Shown: positions 24,903 to 31,954 of the stretch, piece after piece
Layout of the letters: every line of letters begins with the position of its first letter
Position numbering within the stretch: the stretch's first letter is position 1
Source of the DNA: an uncultured Eubacteriales bacterium
GTDB taxonomy: Bacteria; Bacillota; Clostridia; Oscillospirales; CAG-272
DNA: 64,000 nucleotides
Direction of reading: 5' to 3'
Assembly: GCA_905210485.1 (NCBI GenBank)
Contig: CAJLXA010000002.1
Location: 1-64,000 of the forward strand
Translations under genes and position numbers: made by a program
The notes under the pieces: generated by a model
Told to the model about the DNA's origin: nothing
The model's input: the letters and a program-made list of their open reading frames with translations, nothing else
The model's database searches: none

Positions 24903-25271
24903 TTAAAGAACTTCGGGAGCAAGCGAAAGAATCTTGGTAAAGTCCTTGTCGCGGAGCTCACGAGCCACAGGCCCAAAGATACGGGTACCTTTCGGGGTGT
25001 TGTCGTCTTTGATAATAACGGCTGCATTTTCATCAAACTTGATGTAGGAGCCGTCTGCACGGCGAAGACCGAACACGCTTCTTACGATAACGGCCTTCAC
25101 AACGTCACCTTTCTTAACTACGCCGCCGGTGGCTGCTTTTTTCACGCAGGCAACGACAACGTCGCCGATGTTGGCGTATCGACGGCCGGAGCCACCGAGA
25201 ACGCGGATACACATCAGCTCTTTTGCGCCGGTATTGTCGGCGACTTTCATTAAAGTCTGCTGCTGAATCAC
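24903..25271 (-). CDS. rplN: 50S ribosomal protein L14
   Basis: 122 aa, subunit-interface protein. MIQQQTLMKVADNTGAKELMCIRVLGGSGRRYANIGDVVV and ENAAVIIKDDNTPKGTRIFGPVARELRDKDFTKILSLAPEVL are near-universal L14 blocks. Twelve bases before rplX. Confidence 0.97.
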   Translation of the reverse strand: MIQQQTLMKVADNTGAKELMCIRVLGGSGRRYANIGDVVVACVKKAATGGVVKKGDVVKAVIVRSVFGLRRADGSYIKFDENAAVIIKDDNTPKGTRIFGPVARELRDKDFTKILSLAPEVL

Positions 25272-25325
25272 TTTGATTTCCTCCTGATTTCGGCAAGCGT
25301 TTGACCTGCCTACTCGAATTTGTGA

Positions 25326-25583
25326 TTATTTTGCTTTCTCGATGATCTCAACGAGACGCCATCTCTTGGTTTTGGAGAGCGGGCGGGTTTCCATGACGGA
25401 AACCTTGTCGCCGATGCCGCACTCGTTCTTTTCGTCGTGTGCATGAAGTTTCAGAGTATGCTTCATGGTTTTTCCGTATTTCGGATGACGAACATAGTCT
25501 TCGATAGCGACAACAATGGTCTTGTCCATTTTGTTGCTGACTACCTTGCCGACTCTTACTTTTCTGAGGTTTCTGTTTTCCAT
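25326..25583 (-). CDS. rpsQ: 30S ribosomal protein S17
   Basis: 85-aa OB-fold protein. RNLRKVRVGKVVSNKMDKTIVVAIEDYVRHPKYGKTMKHTLKLHAHDE and GDKVSVMETRPLSKTKRWRLVEI identify it. GGAGG lies before the ATG; follows rpmC by 14 bases. Confidence 0.97.
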   Translation of the reverse strand: MENRNLRKVRVGKVVSNKMDKTIVVAIEDYVRHPKYGKTMKHTLKLHAHDEKNECGIGDKVSVMETRPLSKTKRWRLVEIIEKAK

Positions 25584-25597
25584 TGCTATTTACCTCC

Positions 25598-25786
25598 TTA
25601 TGCGTTCTTCTCGCGGAGAACCGTCATTACGCGGGCGATGTCATGCTTAACGTCCGTAATCTTGTGCGGATTATCAAGCTGGTTGATCGCATGCTGGAAA
25701 CGAAGGTTAAAAAGCTCGGTTTTCAGCTCGGACAGCTTCTTTTCGAGCTGTTCGGCAGTCATTTCTCTGAGTTCTGTTGCTTTCAC
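25598..25786 (-). CDS. rpmC: 50S ribosomal protein L29
   Basis: 62-aa helical hairpin at the tunnel exit, docking site region for chaperones and SRP. MKATELREMTAEQLEKKLSELKTELFNLRFQHA and HDIARVMTVLREK are characteristic. Three bases after rplP. Confidence 0.97.
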   Translation of the reverse strand: MKATELREMTAEQLEKKLSELKTELFNLRFQHAINQLDNPHKITDVKHDIARVMTVLREKNA

Positions 25787-25789
25787 GGC

Positions 25790-26218
25790 TTAACCCTCCA
25801 CAATTTCCTTGTCTTCGCGGGTAACAAACTTCGTTTTGATCGGGAGTTTGTGGCCTGCAAGACGCATAGCTTCTTTCGCGATATCTTCGCTTACGCCGTC
25901 CATTTCAAAGAGCACACGGCCGGGTTTTACCACGGCTACCCAGTACTCGGGCGAGCCTTTACCGGAACCCATTCGCGTATCGGCAGGCTTTTCAGTGATC
26001 GGCTTGTCAGGGAAAATTTTGATCCAGACCTGACCGCCACGTTTGATATAACGTGTCATAGCGATACGGGCAGCCTCAATCTGGTTGCTGGTGATCCAGG
26101 CGGGTTCGAGGGCGACGAGACCGTAAAGGCCGTTCGACACCTTGTTGCCGCGCATGGCTTTACCTTTCATTCTACCGCGCTGAACGCGACGGTATTTTAC
26201 TCTCTTCGGCATTAACAT
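25790..26218 (-). CDS. rplP: 50S ribosomal protein L16
   Basis: 142 aa, near the A site. MLMPKRVKYRRVQRGRMKGKAMRGNKVSNG begins it; WIKIFPDKPITEKPADTRMGSGKGSPEYWVAVVKPGRVLFEMDGV is the invariant centre. The start codon shares a base with the rpsC stop (TAATG), so translation is coupled. Confidence 0.97.
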   Translation of the reverse strand: MLMPKRVKYRRVQRGRMKGKAMRGNKVSNGLYGLVALEPAWITSNQIEAARIAMTRYIKRGGQVWIKIFPDKPITEKPADTRMGSGKGSPEYWVAVVKPGRVLFEMDGVSEDIAKEAMRLAGHKLPIKTKFVTREDKEIVEG

Positions 26219-26985
26219 TATCGGTTGCCCTCCTCTTTCATAGGTCTGCGAGCAGCACCGTCACGGCGGAAACCTCTGTTATCGCCGTTGCGACGATTGT
26301 TGTCGTTGCGGCGGGGGCGGCGTTCGGTTCTTTCGCGGGGAGCGGCGTTGCCGTTGTCCGCAAGAACTTCGCCCTTGTAGATCCACACTTTGATACCGAT
26401 TTTACCGTAAGTGGTATTGGCTTCAAAGAAACCGTAGTCGATGTCGGCACGGAGAGTCTGAAGCGGAATGGTACCTTCATGATAGTGTTCGGTGCGTGCG
26501 ATTTCGGCGCCGCCGAGACGACCGCCGCAGGAAATCTTGATACCCTTTGCGCCGAGACGCATGGTTCTGCCGATCGCCTGCTTCATAGCACGACGGAAAC
26601 CGATTCTTCTTTCAAGCTGAGAGGCAATGCTCTCGGCAACGAGCTGTGCGTTGAGGTCGGGATTCTTGATCTCGACAACGTTCACGATAACGGGTTTGTT
26701 GACCATAGCTTCCAGTTCGACTTTCAGCTTTTCGATGTCCTCGCCCTTTTTACCGATAACCATGCCCGGTTTAGCGCAGTGAACGAATACGCGAACGCGC
26801 GTTCTGTCGCGTTCGATTTCGATTTTAGGAACGCCGGCCGCCTGGAGTTTCTTCTTCAGATATTTTCTGATGTTGTAATCGGAAACGAGAGTATCGCCGA
26901 ATTTTTCGTCGCTCTCGAACCATCTGGAGTCCCAGTTTTTAATAACGCCGACGCGCAGGCCGTGGGGATTGACTTTCTGTCCCAT
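26218..26985 (-). CDS. rpsC: 30S ribosomal protein S3 with basic C-terminal tail
   Basis: 255 aa, mRNA entry-channel protein. KH domain (about 38-107, with PGMVIGKKGEDIEKLKVELE) and C-terminal S3 domain (IGFRRAMKQAIGRTMRLGAKGIKISCGGRLGGAEIAR). The last ~40 residues are a tail rich in Arg and Asn (RRPRRNDNNRRNGDNRGFRR), longer than in most species. It overlaps rplV by one base at its start and rplP by one at its end. Confidence 0.97.
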   Translation of the reverse strand: MGQKVNPHGLRVGVIKNWDSRWFESDEKFGDTLVSDYNIRKYLKKKLQAAGVPKIEIERDRTRVRVFVHCAKPGMVIGKKGEDIEKLKVELEAMVNKPVIVNVVEIKNPDLNAQLVAESIASQLERRIGFRRAMKQAIGRTMRLGAKGIKISCGGRLGGAEIARTEHYHEGTIPLQTLRADIDYGFFEANTTYGKIGIKVWIYKGEVLADNGNAAPRERTERRPRRNDNNRRNGDNRGFRRDGAARRPMKEEGNR

Positions 26986-27335
26986 TATTTAACAGCCTCC
27001 TTCGTTTTTTCTTTTACCACCAGCGTAACGTGGCTGGTTCTTTTCAGAATACTGTACGCTCTGCCCTGTGCGCGCGGCATAACTCTCTTAAGAGTCGGGC
27101 CGGGGCATACAAAGCACTCGGAAACGTAAAGATTCGAGGCGTCCATTCTGAAGTTGTTCTCCGCATTGGCAACAGCGCTCTTCAGAAGTTTCACAAGGTA
27201 CTCGGAGGCACTCTTGTTCGTGTTCTTCAGAATCGCCATTGCGGTATCCGTGTCTTTGCCGCGGATAAGGTCGAGAACGATTTTGACTTTGCGCGGAGAA
27301 ATTCTTATATATTTAAGATGTGCTTTGGCTTCCAT
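26985..27335 (-). CDS. rplV: 50S ribosomal protein L22
   Basis: 116 aa; its beta-hairpin forms part of the exit-tunnel constriction. AHLKYIRISPRKVKIVLDLIRGKD and KRVMPRAQGRAYSILKRTSHVTLVV (the tunnel hairpin) identify it. Stop overlaps the rpsC start. Confidence 0.97.
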   Translation of the reverse strand: MEAKAHLKYIRISPRKVKIVLDLIRGKDTDTAMAILKNTNKSASEYLVKLLKSAVANAENNFRMDASNLYVSECFVCPGPTLKRVMPRAQGRAYSILKRTSHVTLVVKEKTKEAVK

Positions 27336-27349
27336 TGAATCTCTCCTCC

Positions 27350-27631
27350 TTAGTTACCGTTATTGGAAGTTTTGCTTCCGGCATGACCTTTGAAGGTACG
27401 CGTGGGAGCAAATTCACCCAGCTTACGACCGACCATGTCCTCAACGATATATACCGGCACGTGTTTTCTGCCGTCGTGAACGGCGATGGTATGACCGACG
27501 AATTCAGGATAAATGGTGGACGCACGAGACCAGGTCTTCAAAACTTTCTTTTCGCCCTTTTCGTTCATGGCAACCACTCTGTCATAGAGTTTCTGCTCAA
27601 CGTAGGGAGCTTTCTTACTGCTTCTGCTCAT
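27350..27631 (-). CDS. rpsS: 30S ribosomal protein S19
   Basis: 93 aa, head protein. SRSSKKAPYVEQKLYDRV, TWSRASTIYPEFVGHTIAVHDGRKHVPVYIVEDMVGRKLGEFAPTRTFKGH are invariant blocks. Between rplB and rplV. Confidence 0.97.
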   Translation of the reverse strand: MSRSSKKAPYVEQKLYDRVVAMNEKGEKKVLKTWSRASTIYPEFVGHTIAVHDGRKHVPVYIVEDMVGRKLGEFAPTRTFKGHAGSKTSNNGN

Positions 27632-27656
27632 TTCTATCTCCTTTTCTCACACGCCA

Positions 27657-28487
27657 TTACTTCGCATTTCTGCGTTTGACGATGAACTTGTTCGTACGTG
27701 CTTTCTTGTTTCTCGTCTTGTAACCGAGAGCAGGTTTACCCCAAGGAGTAACCGGTCCGGGGTGACCGACGGGAGCACGACCTTCACCACCGCCGTGAGG
27801 GTGGTCGCAGGGGTTCATAACCGAACCGCGAACAGTAGGACGGATGCCCATGTGACGCTTTTTACCGGCCTTACCAATCTTGATGGTATCATGCTCGATG
27901 TTACCGATCTGACCGATGGTGGCCTTGCAGTCCAGACGGACGATACGGACTTCGCCGGAAGGCAGTCTTACCTGAGCCTGGCCGTTTTCTTTGGCCATCA
28001 GCTGAGCGGCAGCGCCCGCGGAGCGGACAAGCTGAGCGCCCTTGCCGGGATAAAGTTCAATGTTGTGAATAATGGTACCAACGGGAATGTTGGCGATCGG
28101 AAGCGTGTTGCCGGGTTTGATATCGGCATCGGCACCGGCATAAAGCACGTCGCCGTCGGTCACGCCCGCAGGAGCCAGAACATAGCTCTTGTCACCCTTT
28201 TCGTTCTGAAGAAGAGCGATATATGCGGTTCTGTTCGGGTCGTATTCAACGCCGATGACGGTTGCCGGAGTTTCATCCTGACGCTTCCAGTCGATAATTC
28301 TGTATTTGACTTTGTTGCCGCCGCCCTGATGACGAACGGTGATCTTGCCGTAGCTGTTACGGCCGGCATGTTTTTTCTTGATGACGATAAGGCTCGCTTC
28401 GGGGGTCTTCTTCGTTACTTCGTCGAACGAAGGAGAAACCATGCCTCTGCGGCTCGGAGTCGTCGGTTTAAATTTCATGGTAGGCAT
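27657..28487 (-). CDS. rplB: 50S ribosomal protein L2
   Basis: 276 aa, peptidyl-transferase-region protein. MKFKPTTPSRRGMVSPSFDEVTKKTPEASL opens it; GRNSYGKITVRHQGGGNKVKYR and the C-terminal VRGSVMNPCDHPHGGGEGRAPVGHPGPVTPWGKPALGYKTR with the conserved catalytic-region His are present. A short MPT precedes the usual first Met. Confidence 0.97.
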   Translation of the reverse strand: MPTMKFKPTTPSRRGMVSPSFDEVTKKTPEASLIVIKKKHAGRNSYGKITVRHQGGGNKVKYRIIDWKRQDETPATVIGVEYDPNRTAYIALLQNEKGDKSYVLAPAGVTDGDVLYAGADADIKPGNTLPIANIPVGTIIHNIELYPGKGAQLVRSAGAAAQLMAKENGQAQVRLPSGEVRIVRLDCKATIGQIGNIEHDTIKIGKAGKKRHMGIRPTVRGSVMNPCDHPHGGGEGRAPVGHPGPVTPWGKPALGYKTRNKKARTNKFIVKRRNAK

Positions 28488-28506
28488 TCTACATTATCCT
28501 CCCGGC

Positions 28507-28797
28507 TTAGTTCAAGCTGTCGAAGAACGGAATCGTCTTGGAATCCTTCGTGAGGTCGACGATGGCTTTCTTCCACGCGCTGGTGACACCGGCATGAACG
28601 CCGAGTCTCTTGGGTTTCTCGCTGACGTTGATAATGCGTACGCAAGCGACTTTGACGCCGAACATTTCTTCAACCGCTGCGGCGACATCGGGTTTGGTTG
28701 CGCTCTTCGCCACTTTGAATACATAGCGCTTCGACTGAAGCATATCCATGGACTTCTCAGTGATGATAGGCTTTATAATGATATCTGCTGCCTTCAT
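28507..28797 (-). CDS. rplW: 50S ribosomal protein L23
   Basis: 96 aa, tunnel-exit docking site for SRP and trigger factor. AADIIIKPIITEKSMDMLQSKRYVFKVAKSATKPDVAAAVEEMFGVKVA is diagnostic. Overlaps the end of rplD by four bases. Confidence 0.97.
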   Translation of the reverse strand: MKAADIIIKPIITEKSMDMLQSKRYVFKVAKSATKPDVAAAVEEMFGVKVACVRIINVSEKPKRLGVHAGVTSAWKKAIVDLTKDSKTIPFFDSLN

Positions 28798-29420
28798 TTC
28801 GCGTAAACCTCCTCGATTTTCTTAACCGCATCTTCCGCGACGACGAACTTATCGCAGTTCAGAACGTCGTAGGTGTTGATGGCGTTATAAACGGTCGTCT
28901 TGACGCCGGGAATGTTCGCGCAGCTCTTGATGAGCTTCTCGTCGGAAGCGGGAAGAACGATCAGGGTCTTCTTGCCTGCGCCGAGAGCGGCGAGCATCGC
29001 CGTCATGTTTTTCGTCTTATATTCGGCAGTTTCGATCTTGTCGACAACCACCATTTCGTTTTCCGCAACCTTGGAGGACAGCGCTCCGAACAGAGCGGCT
29101 CTCTTCACTTTCTTATTGAGGGAAACGCGATAGCTACGCGGCTTGGGGCCGAGGGCTACACCGCCGTGCGTCCACTGAGGAGCGCGGGTCGAACCCTGTC
29201 TTGCTCTGCCGGTGCCTTTCTGCTTCCAGGGCTTCTTGCCGCCGCCCGATACTTCGGTACGGGTCAGCGTGGACTGTGTGCCCTGTCTTTGATTGAGCAG
29301 GTATGCTCTTACAGCGGTGTGGAGGACTGCGGCGTTGACTTCTGCGCCGAATACTACATCGGAAAGTTCGATCGTGCCGACTTCCTTACCCGCCATGTTA
29401 ACGACTTTCAAACTTGGCAT
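28794..29420 (-). CDS. rplD: 50S ribosomal protein L4
   Basis: 208 aa. The extended tunnel loop is visible (GTQSTLTRTEVSGGGKKPWKQKGTGRARQGSTRAPQWTHGGVALGPKPRSY). L4 is the autoregulator of the S10 operon in proteobacteria; whether it acts on the leader at 30484-30740 here is not known. Confidence 0.97.
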   Translation of the reverse strand: MPSLKVVNMAGKEVGTIELSDVVFGAEVNAAVLHTAVRAYLLNQRQGTQSTLTRTEVSGGGKKPWKQKGTGRARQGSTRAPQWTHGGVALGPKPRSYRVSLNKKVKRAALFGALSSKVAENEMVVVDKIETAEYKTKNMTAMLAALGAGKKTLIVLPASDEKLIKSCANIPGVKTTVYNAINTYDVLNCDKFVVAEDAVKKIEEVYAK

Positions 29421-29438
29421 TGTTGTTTCCTCCTTCCG

Positions 29439-30071
29439 TTATGCTTTCACAGAATCGCGGATAAAGACGATTCCGCCTTTGGCACCGGGAACGGCGCCCT
29501 TGACCGCGATCAGATTCTTTTCTGCGTCGATTTTGGCAACGGCGAGATTCAGGATCGTAACCTGCTCGTTACCGTACTGTCCGGCCATCTTCTTGTTCTT
29601 ATAGATGCGGGACGGTGTGGAGTTTGCGCCCATGGAACCGGGCTGACGATGGATCGGGCCCGTGCCGTGCGTCATACGAAGAATGTGGTGACCCCAACGT
29701 TTGACCGAACCGGTGAAGCCGTGACCTTTGCTGGTTCCCGTAATGTCGACCTTCTCGCCTGCGGCGAAGGTATCGACGGTAACCATGTCACCGACATTCA
29801 GTGCGGAGCAGTCCGAAAGACGGAATTCCTTAAGATATCTCTTGGGAGTCACGCCGGCTTTCTTGAAATGACCGAGCTGCGCTTTGTTCTGATGCTTTTC
29901 TTTGTCATCGCGGAAAGCGAGCTGAACTGCATCATAGCCGTCGTTTTCGACGGTTTTCTTCTGCGATACCGCGCAAGGGCCTGCTTCAATCAGGGTTACG
30001 GGAATCACATTGCCGACTTCATCGAAAATCTGGGTCATGCCCAGTTTTCTTCCGATAATGCCTTTTTTCAT
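29439..30071 (-). CDS. rplC: 50S ribosomal protein L3
   Basis: 210 aa. KKGIIGRKLGMTQIFDEVGNVIPVTLIEAGPC starts it; GTSKGHGFTGSVKRWGHHILRMTHGTGPIHRQPGSMG is the peptidyl-transferase extension. The ATG at 30071 follows GGAGG; an in-frame start four codons earlier overlaps that site. Confidence 0.97.
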   Translation of the reverse strand: MKKGIIGRKLGMTQIFDEVGNVIPVTLIEAGPCAVSQKKTVENDGYDAVQLAFRDDKEKHQNKAQLGHFKKAGVTPKRYLKEFRLSDCSALNVGDMVTVDTFAAGEKVDITGTSKGHGFTGSVKRWGHHILRMTHGTGPIHRQPGSMGANSTPSRIYKNKKMAGQYGNEQVTILNLAVAKIDAEKNLIAVKGAVPGAKGGIVFIRDSVKA

Positions 30072-30079
30072 ATTTTCCT

Positions 30080-30160
30080 CCAAACGGTTATTGGTTGGTA
30101 TTTTAGATTATCGGGCTTCCCCGGTGATACCAACTTGACCACTGGTGTGGTGCGATAATA
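30080..30160 (-). promoter_or_regulatory. Structured spacer between rpsJ and rplC
   Basis: The 103-bp gap can fold, read leftward, as GGTAT...ATACC enclosing GGG-GAAG-CCC, preceded by a CCAC/GTGG hairpin. No T run. It could be a processing site or a local translational control for rplC. Confidence 0.35.
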
Positions 30161-30174
30161 AATTAAAGGTAAGA

Positions 30175-30483
30175 TCAGGCCTTGACTTCGATTTCAACGC
30201 CTGCGGGAAGTTCAACATTCATGAGATCGTTGATGGTCTTTGCCTGCGGTTTCATGATGTCGATCAGTCTCTTGTGCGTACGCGTTTCAAACTGTTCGCG
30301 GCTGTCTTTATACTTATGAACAGCGCGAAGGATTGTCACGATCTCTCTTTCGGTCGGGAGCGGAATAGGACCCGAAACCTTGCTGCCGTTTCTCGTAGCG
30401 ATCTCCACAACCTTTGCGGCGGCGGCGTCAACGAGAGTGTGATCGTAGCTCTTGAGTCTGACTCTGATTTTTTCGCTTGCCAT
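30175..30483 (-). CDS. rpsJ: 30S ribosomal protein S10
   Basis: 102 aa, also NusE, the antitermination partner of NusB. KIRVRLKSYDHTLVDAAAAKVVEIATRNGSKVSGPIPLPTE and THKRLIDIMKPQAKTINDLMNVELPAGVEIEVKA match throughout. First gene of the ~16-kb superoperon, after a ~250-nt leader. Confidence 0.97.
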   Translation of the reverse strand: MASEKIRVRLKSYDHTLVDAAAAKVVEIATRNGSKVSGPIPLPTEREIVTILRAVHKYKDSREQFETRTHKRLIDIMKPQAKTINDLMNVELPAGVEIEVKA

Positions 30484-30569
30484 GTTTTTTGCCTCCTGTT
30501 ATATTTTTGCTCTTTCAAGGGGGCGGTTTTGGTTTCACACGCTGTCGCGCGTTTCTTTCCGTGTCATCT

Positions 30570-30611
30570 AAAAACCCGAATCCCTGTCCCTCGCGGGAAC
30601 CGAATTCAGGT
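30570..30611 (-). promoter_or_regulatory. Attenuator-like hairpin in the S10 operon leader
   Basis: Read leftward, ACCTGAAT (30604-30611) pairs with ATTCGGGT (30574-30581), one G-U, around an internal GC-rich part, and is followed by T5. It lies within the leader between promoter and rpsJ, together with a CTTTTGC/GCAAAAG hairpin upstream. Suggests premature termination control of ribosomal protein synthesis. Confidence 0.55.
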
Positions 30612-30745
30612 ACAGACTTCGGCGTGTGTCTTTTGCTTATCGGCAAAAGAGGAAACCGTCGCTTCGCCCATTTTCGGACATGCTCCACGAAAATTCCCCG
30701 CATATCTGCGGCAACCTCTCGCTTCTTCGCACATCAAGCCTTTTT

Positions 30746-30774
30746 ATTATATCGTACTTTATATCAAAATGCAA
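30746..30774 (-). promoter_or_regulatory. Promoter of the S10-spc-alpha superoperon
   Basis: Minus strand: TTGCAT (30769-30774), 17-bp spacer, TATAAT (30746-30751). The leader to rpsJ is about 255 nt. Confidence 0.85.
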
Positions 30775-30784
30775 GGAATTTTTT

Positions 30785-31135
30785 ACATTTTGACACTCCT
30801 CATATGTAGAAATTTTTAAAATATTTTTGATATTTTTTGTTCAATTTGAACAATTTTCATTGTTTTTGAAGATATGGAAAGTGATTTTTCATTTGATTTA
30901 TCGTTTTTTGCGTAGGATTTCACCATTTTTTCCTCTTTTTTCATGAAGAACCGGCGCATAAACGCGTTTGTTTTCACTTTGTTCATATTTCAAAACCGTT
31001 TTCGTTGTATAATACAAGAAGGCGATTGCGGGAATCCGAAGTTTCCCTTTTGTATCGTTCTCGCCCCGCCGGCCGTTATTTCCGGCTGTCTATATAATAT
31101 AAAGGAAGGTTTTCCTCGCGGAAAAGTGGTAATCC
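30785..31135. other. AT-rich divergent spacer
   Basis: About 350 bases between the ribosomal promoter and the next rightward gene. It contains a perfect inverted repeat TTGTTCAA-T-TTGAACAA (30837-30853), and a -10-like TATAAT at 31008-31013 with no good -35. No gene is seen. A second TATAAT-like stretch lies at about 31092-31099. Confidence 0.5.
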
Positions 31136-31954
31136 ATGTTCTCTTCACATTCTGAAAAACGCAATACAAACCGTATGGCCATATGCGGAGCCGCCGCCGT
31201 CGGCTTTTTTCTTGTTCTGTTCGGCAGTTTTTTTCTTCTGTTCCGTTACGATGCTCCCGTTGCGCATTTCACGGGGCGCTATGATAAATATCTGATGATG
31301 GCGGCCTATATCGGCGCGGCGATTCTGACGGCCTGTATGGCGCGCGGAGTCCGCGTCTCCGAAGAACCGACCTTTCCGAAAAACAAATCGGTTCGCATAA
31401 CCGCCTGTATTGCCGCTCTCTTTCTTCTCGTATTCGGCGTTTCCGTTCTTTTCTATCGCGGGACAGGACTTGCTCTTTTTTTCTCGTTTCTGGTCTTTAT
31501 CGCTGCCGTGGCCACCGCCGGCGTTATGCTGTACACAACCTTCCTCCCGACCGCACCGATAACGCTCGGTTATATCCGCGACGCGGCGACTGCGCTGACT
31601 TTACTGTTTTATGCCATGCTTCTCTATTTCGACGTATCCGAGGCCATGAATACGCCGTATAAACTCTATACCCAACTTTCGTTCATTCTTCTTGCATTAT
31701 ATTTTCTTGCGGAATGTCGCATGCAGGCCGCCGAGAAACGCCCCCGATTGCGTTTCTTCATCTCCGTTTTTTCGGTTTCTTCCGCGCTTTCCGTGGCCAT
31801 TCCCTCGCTTCTCTGCCCGCTTCTGCACGGCAGTTTCACAGCGCACAACCCCATCACCGCACTGACGCTTCTTGCCTTTGCCGCCTACTGCACCGCACGC
31901 CTGATCGCATTCTGCGCCTCGGATATTCCGGAAGAAAGTGAGCCAAATTCATGA
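31136..31954 (+). CDS. Multi-span membrane protein of unknown function
   Basis: 272 aa. I do not recognise a family. Hydropathy suggests seven or eight membrane spans, near residues 15-36, 50-68, 86-106, 110-132, 145-165, 178-195, 208-230 and 240-258, in a pairwise arrangement. The N-terminal MFSSHSEKRNTNR is polar and positively charged, so probably cytoplasmic. No signal peptide or catalytic motif is visible. The last codons overlap the polA start (ATGA), so the two are co-translated. The ribosome site is weak (AAAAGTGG). Similar unnamed membrane proteins occur in gut Clostridia. Confidence 0.75.
   Translation: MFSSHSEKRNTNRMAICGAAAVGFFLVLFGSFFLLFRYDAPVAHFTGRYDKYLMMAAYIGAAILTACMARGVRVSEEPTFPKNKSVRITACIAALFLLVFGVSVLFYRGTGLALFFSFLVFIAAVATAGVMLYTTFLPTAPITLGYIRDAATALTLLFYAMLLYFDVSEAMNTPYKLYTQLSFILLALYFLAECRMQAAEKRPRLRFFISVFSVSSALSVAIPSLLCPLLHGSFTAHNPITALTLLAFAAYCTARLIAFCASDIPEESEPNS

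Noticed and set aside
30515..30703. A 62-codon frame inside the S10 leader
   Set aside because: No ribosome site and it coincides with stable hairpins; its basic composition follows from the GC-rich stems.
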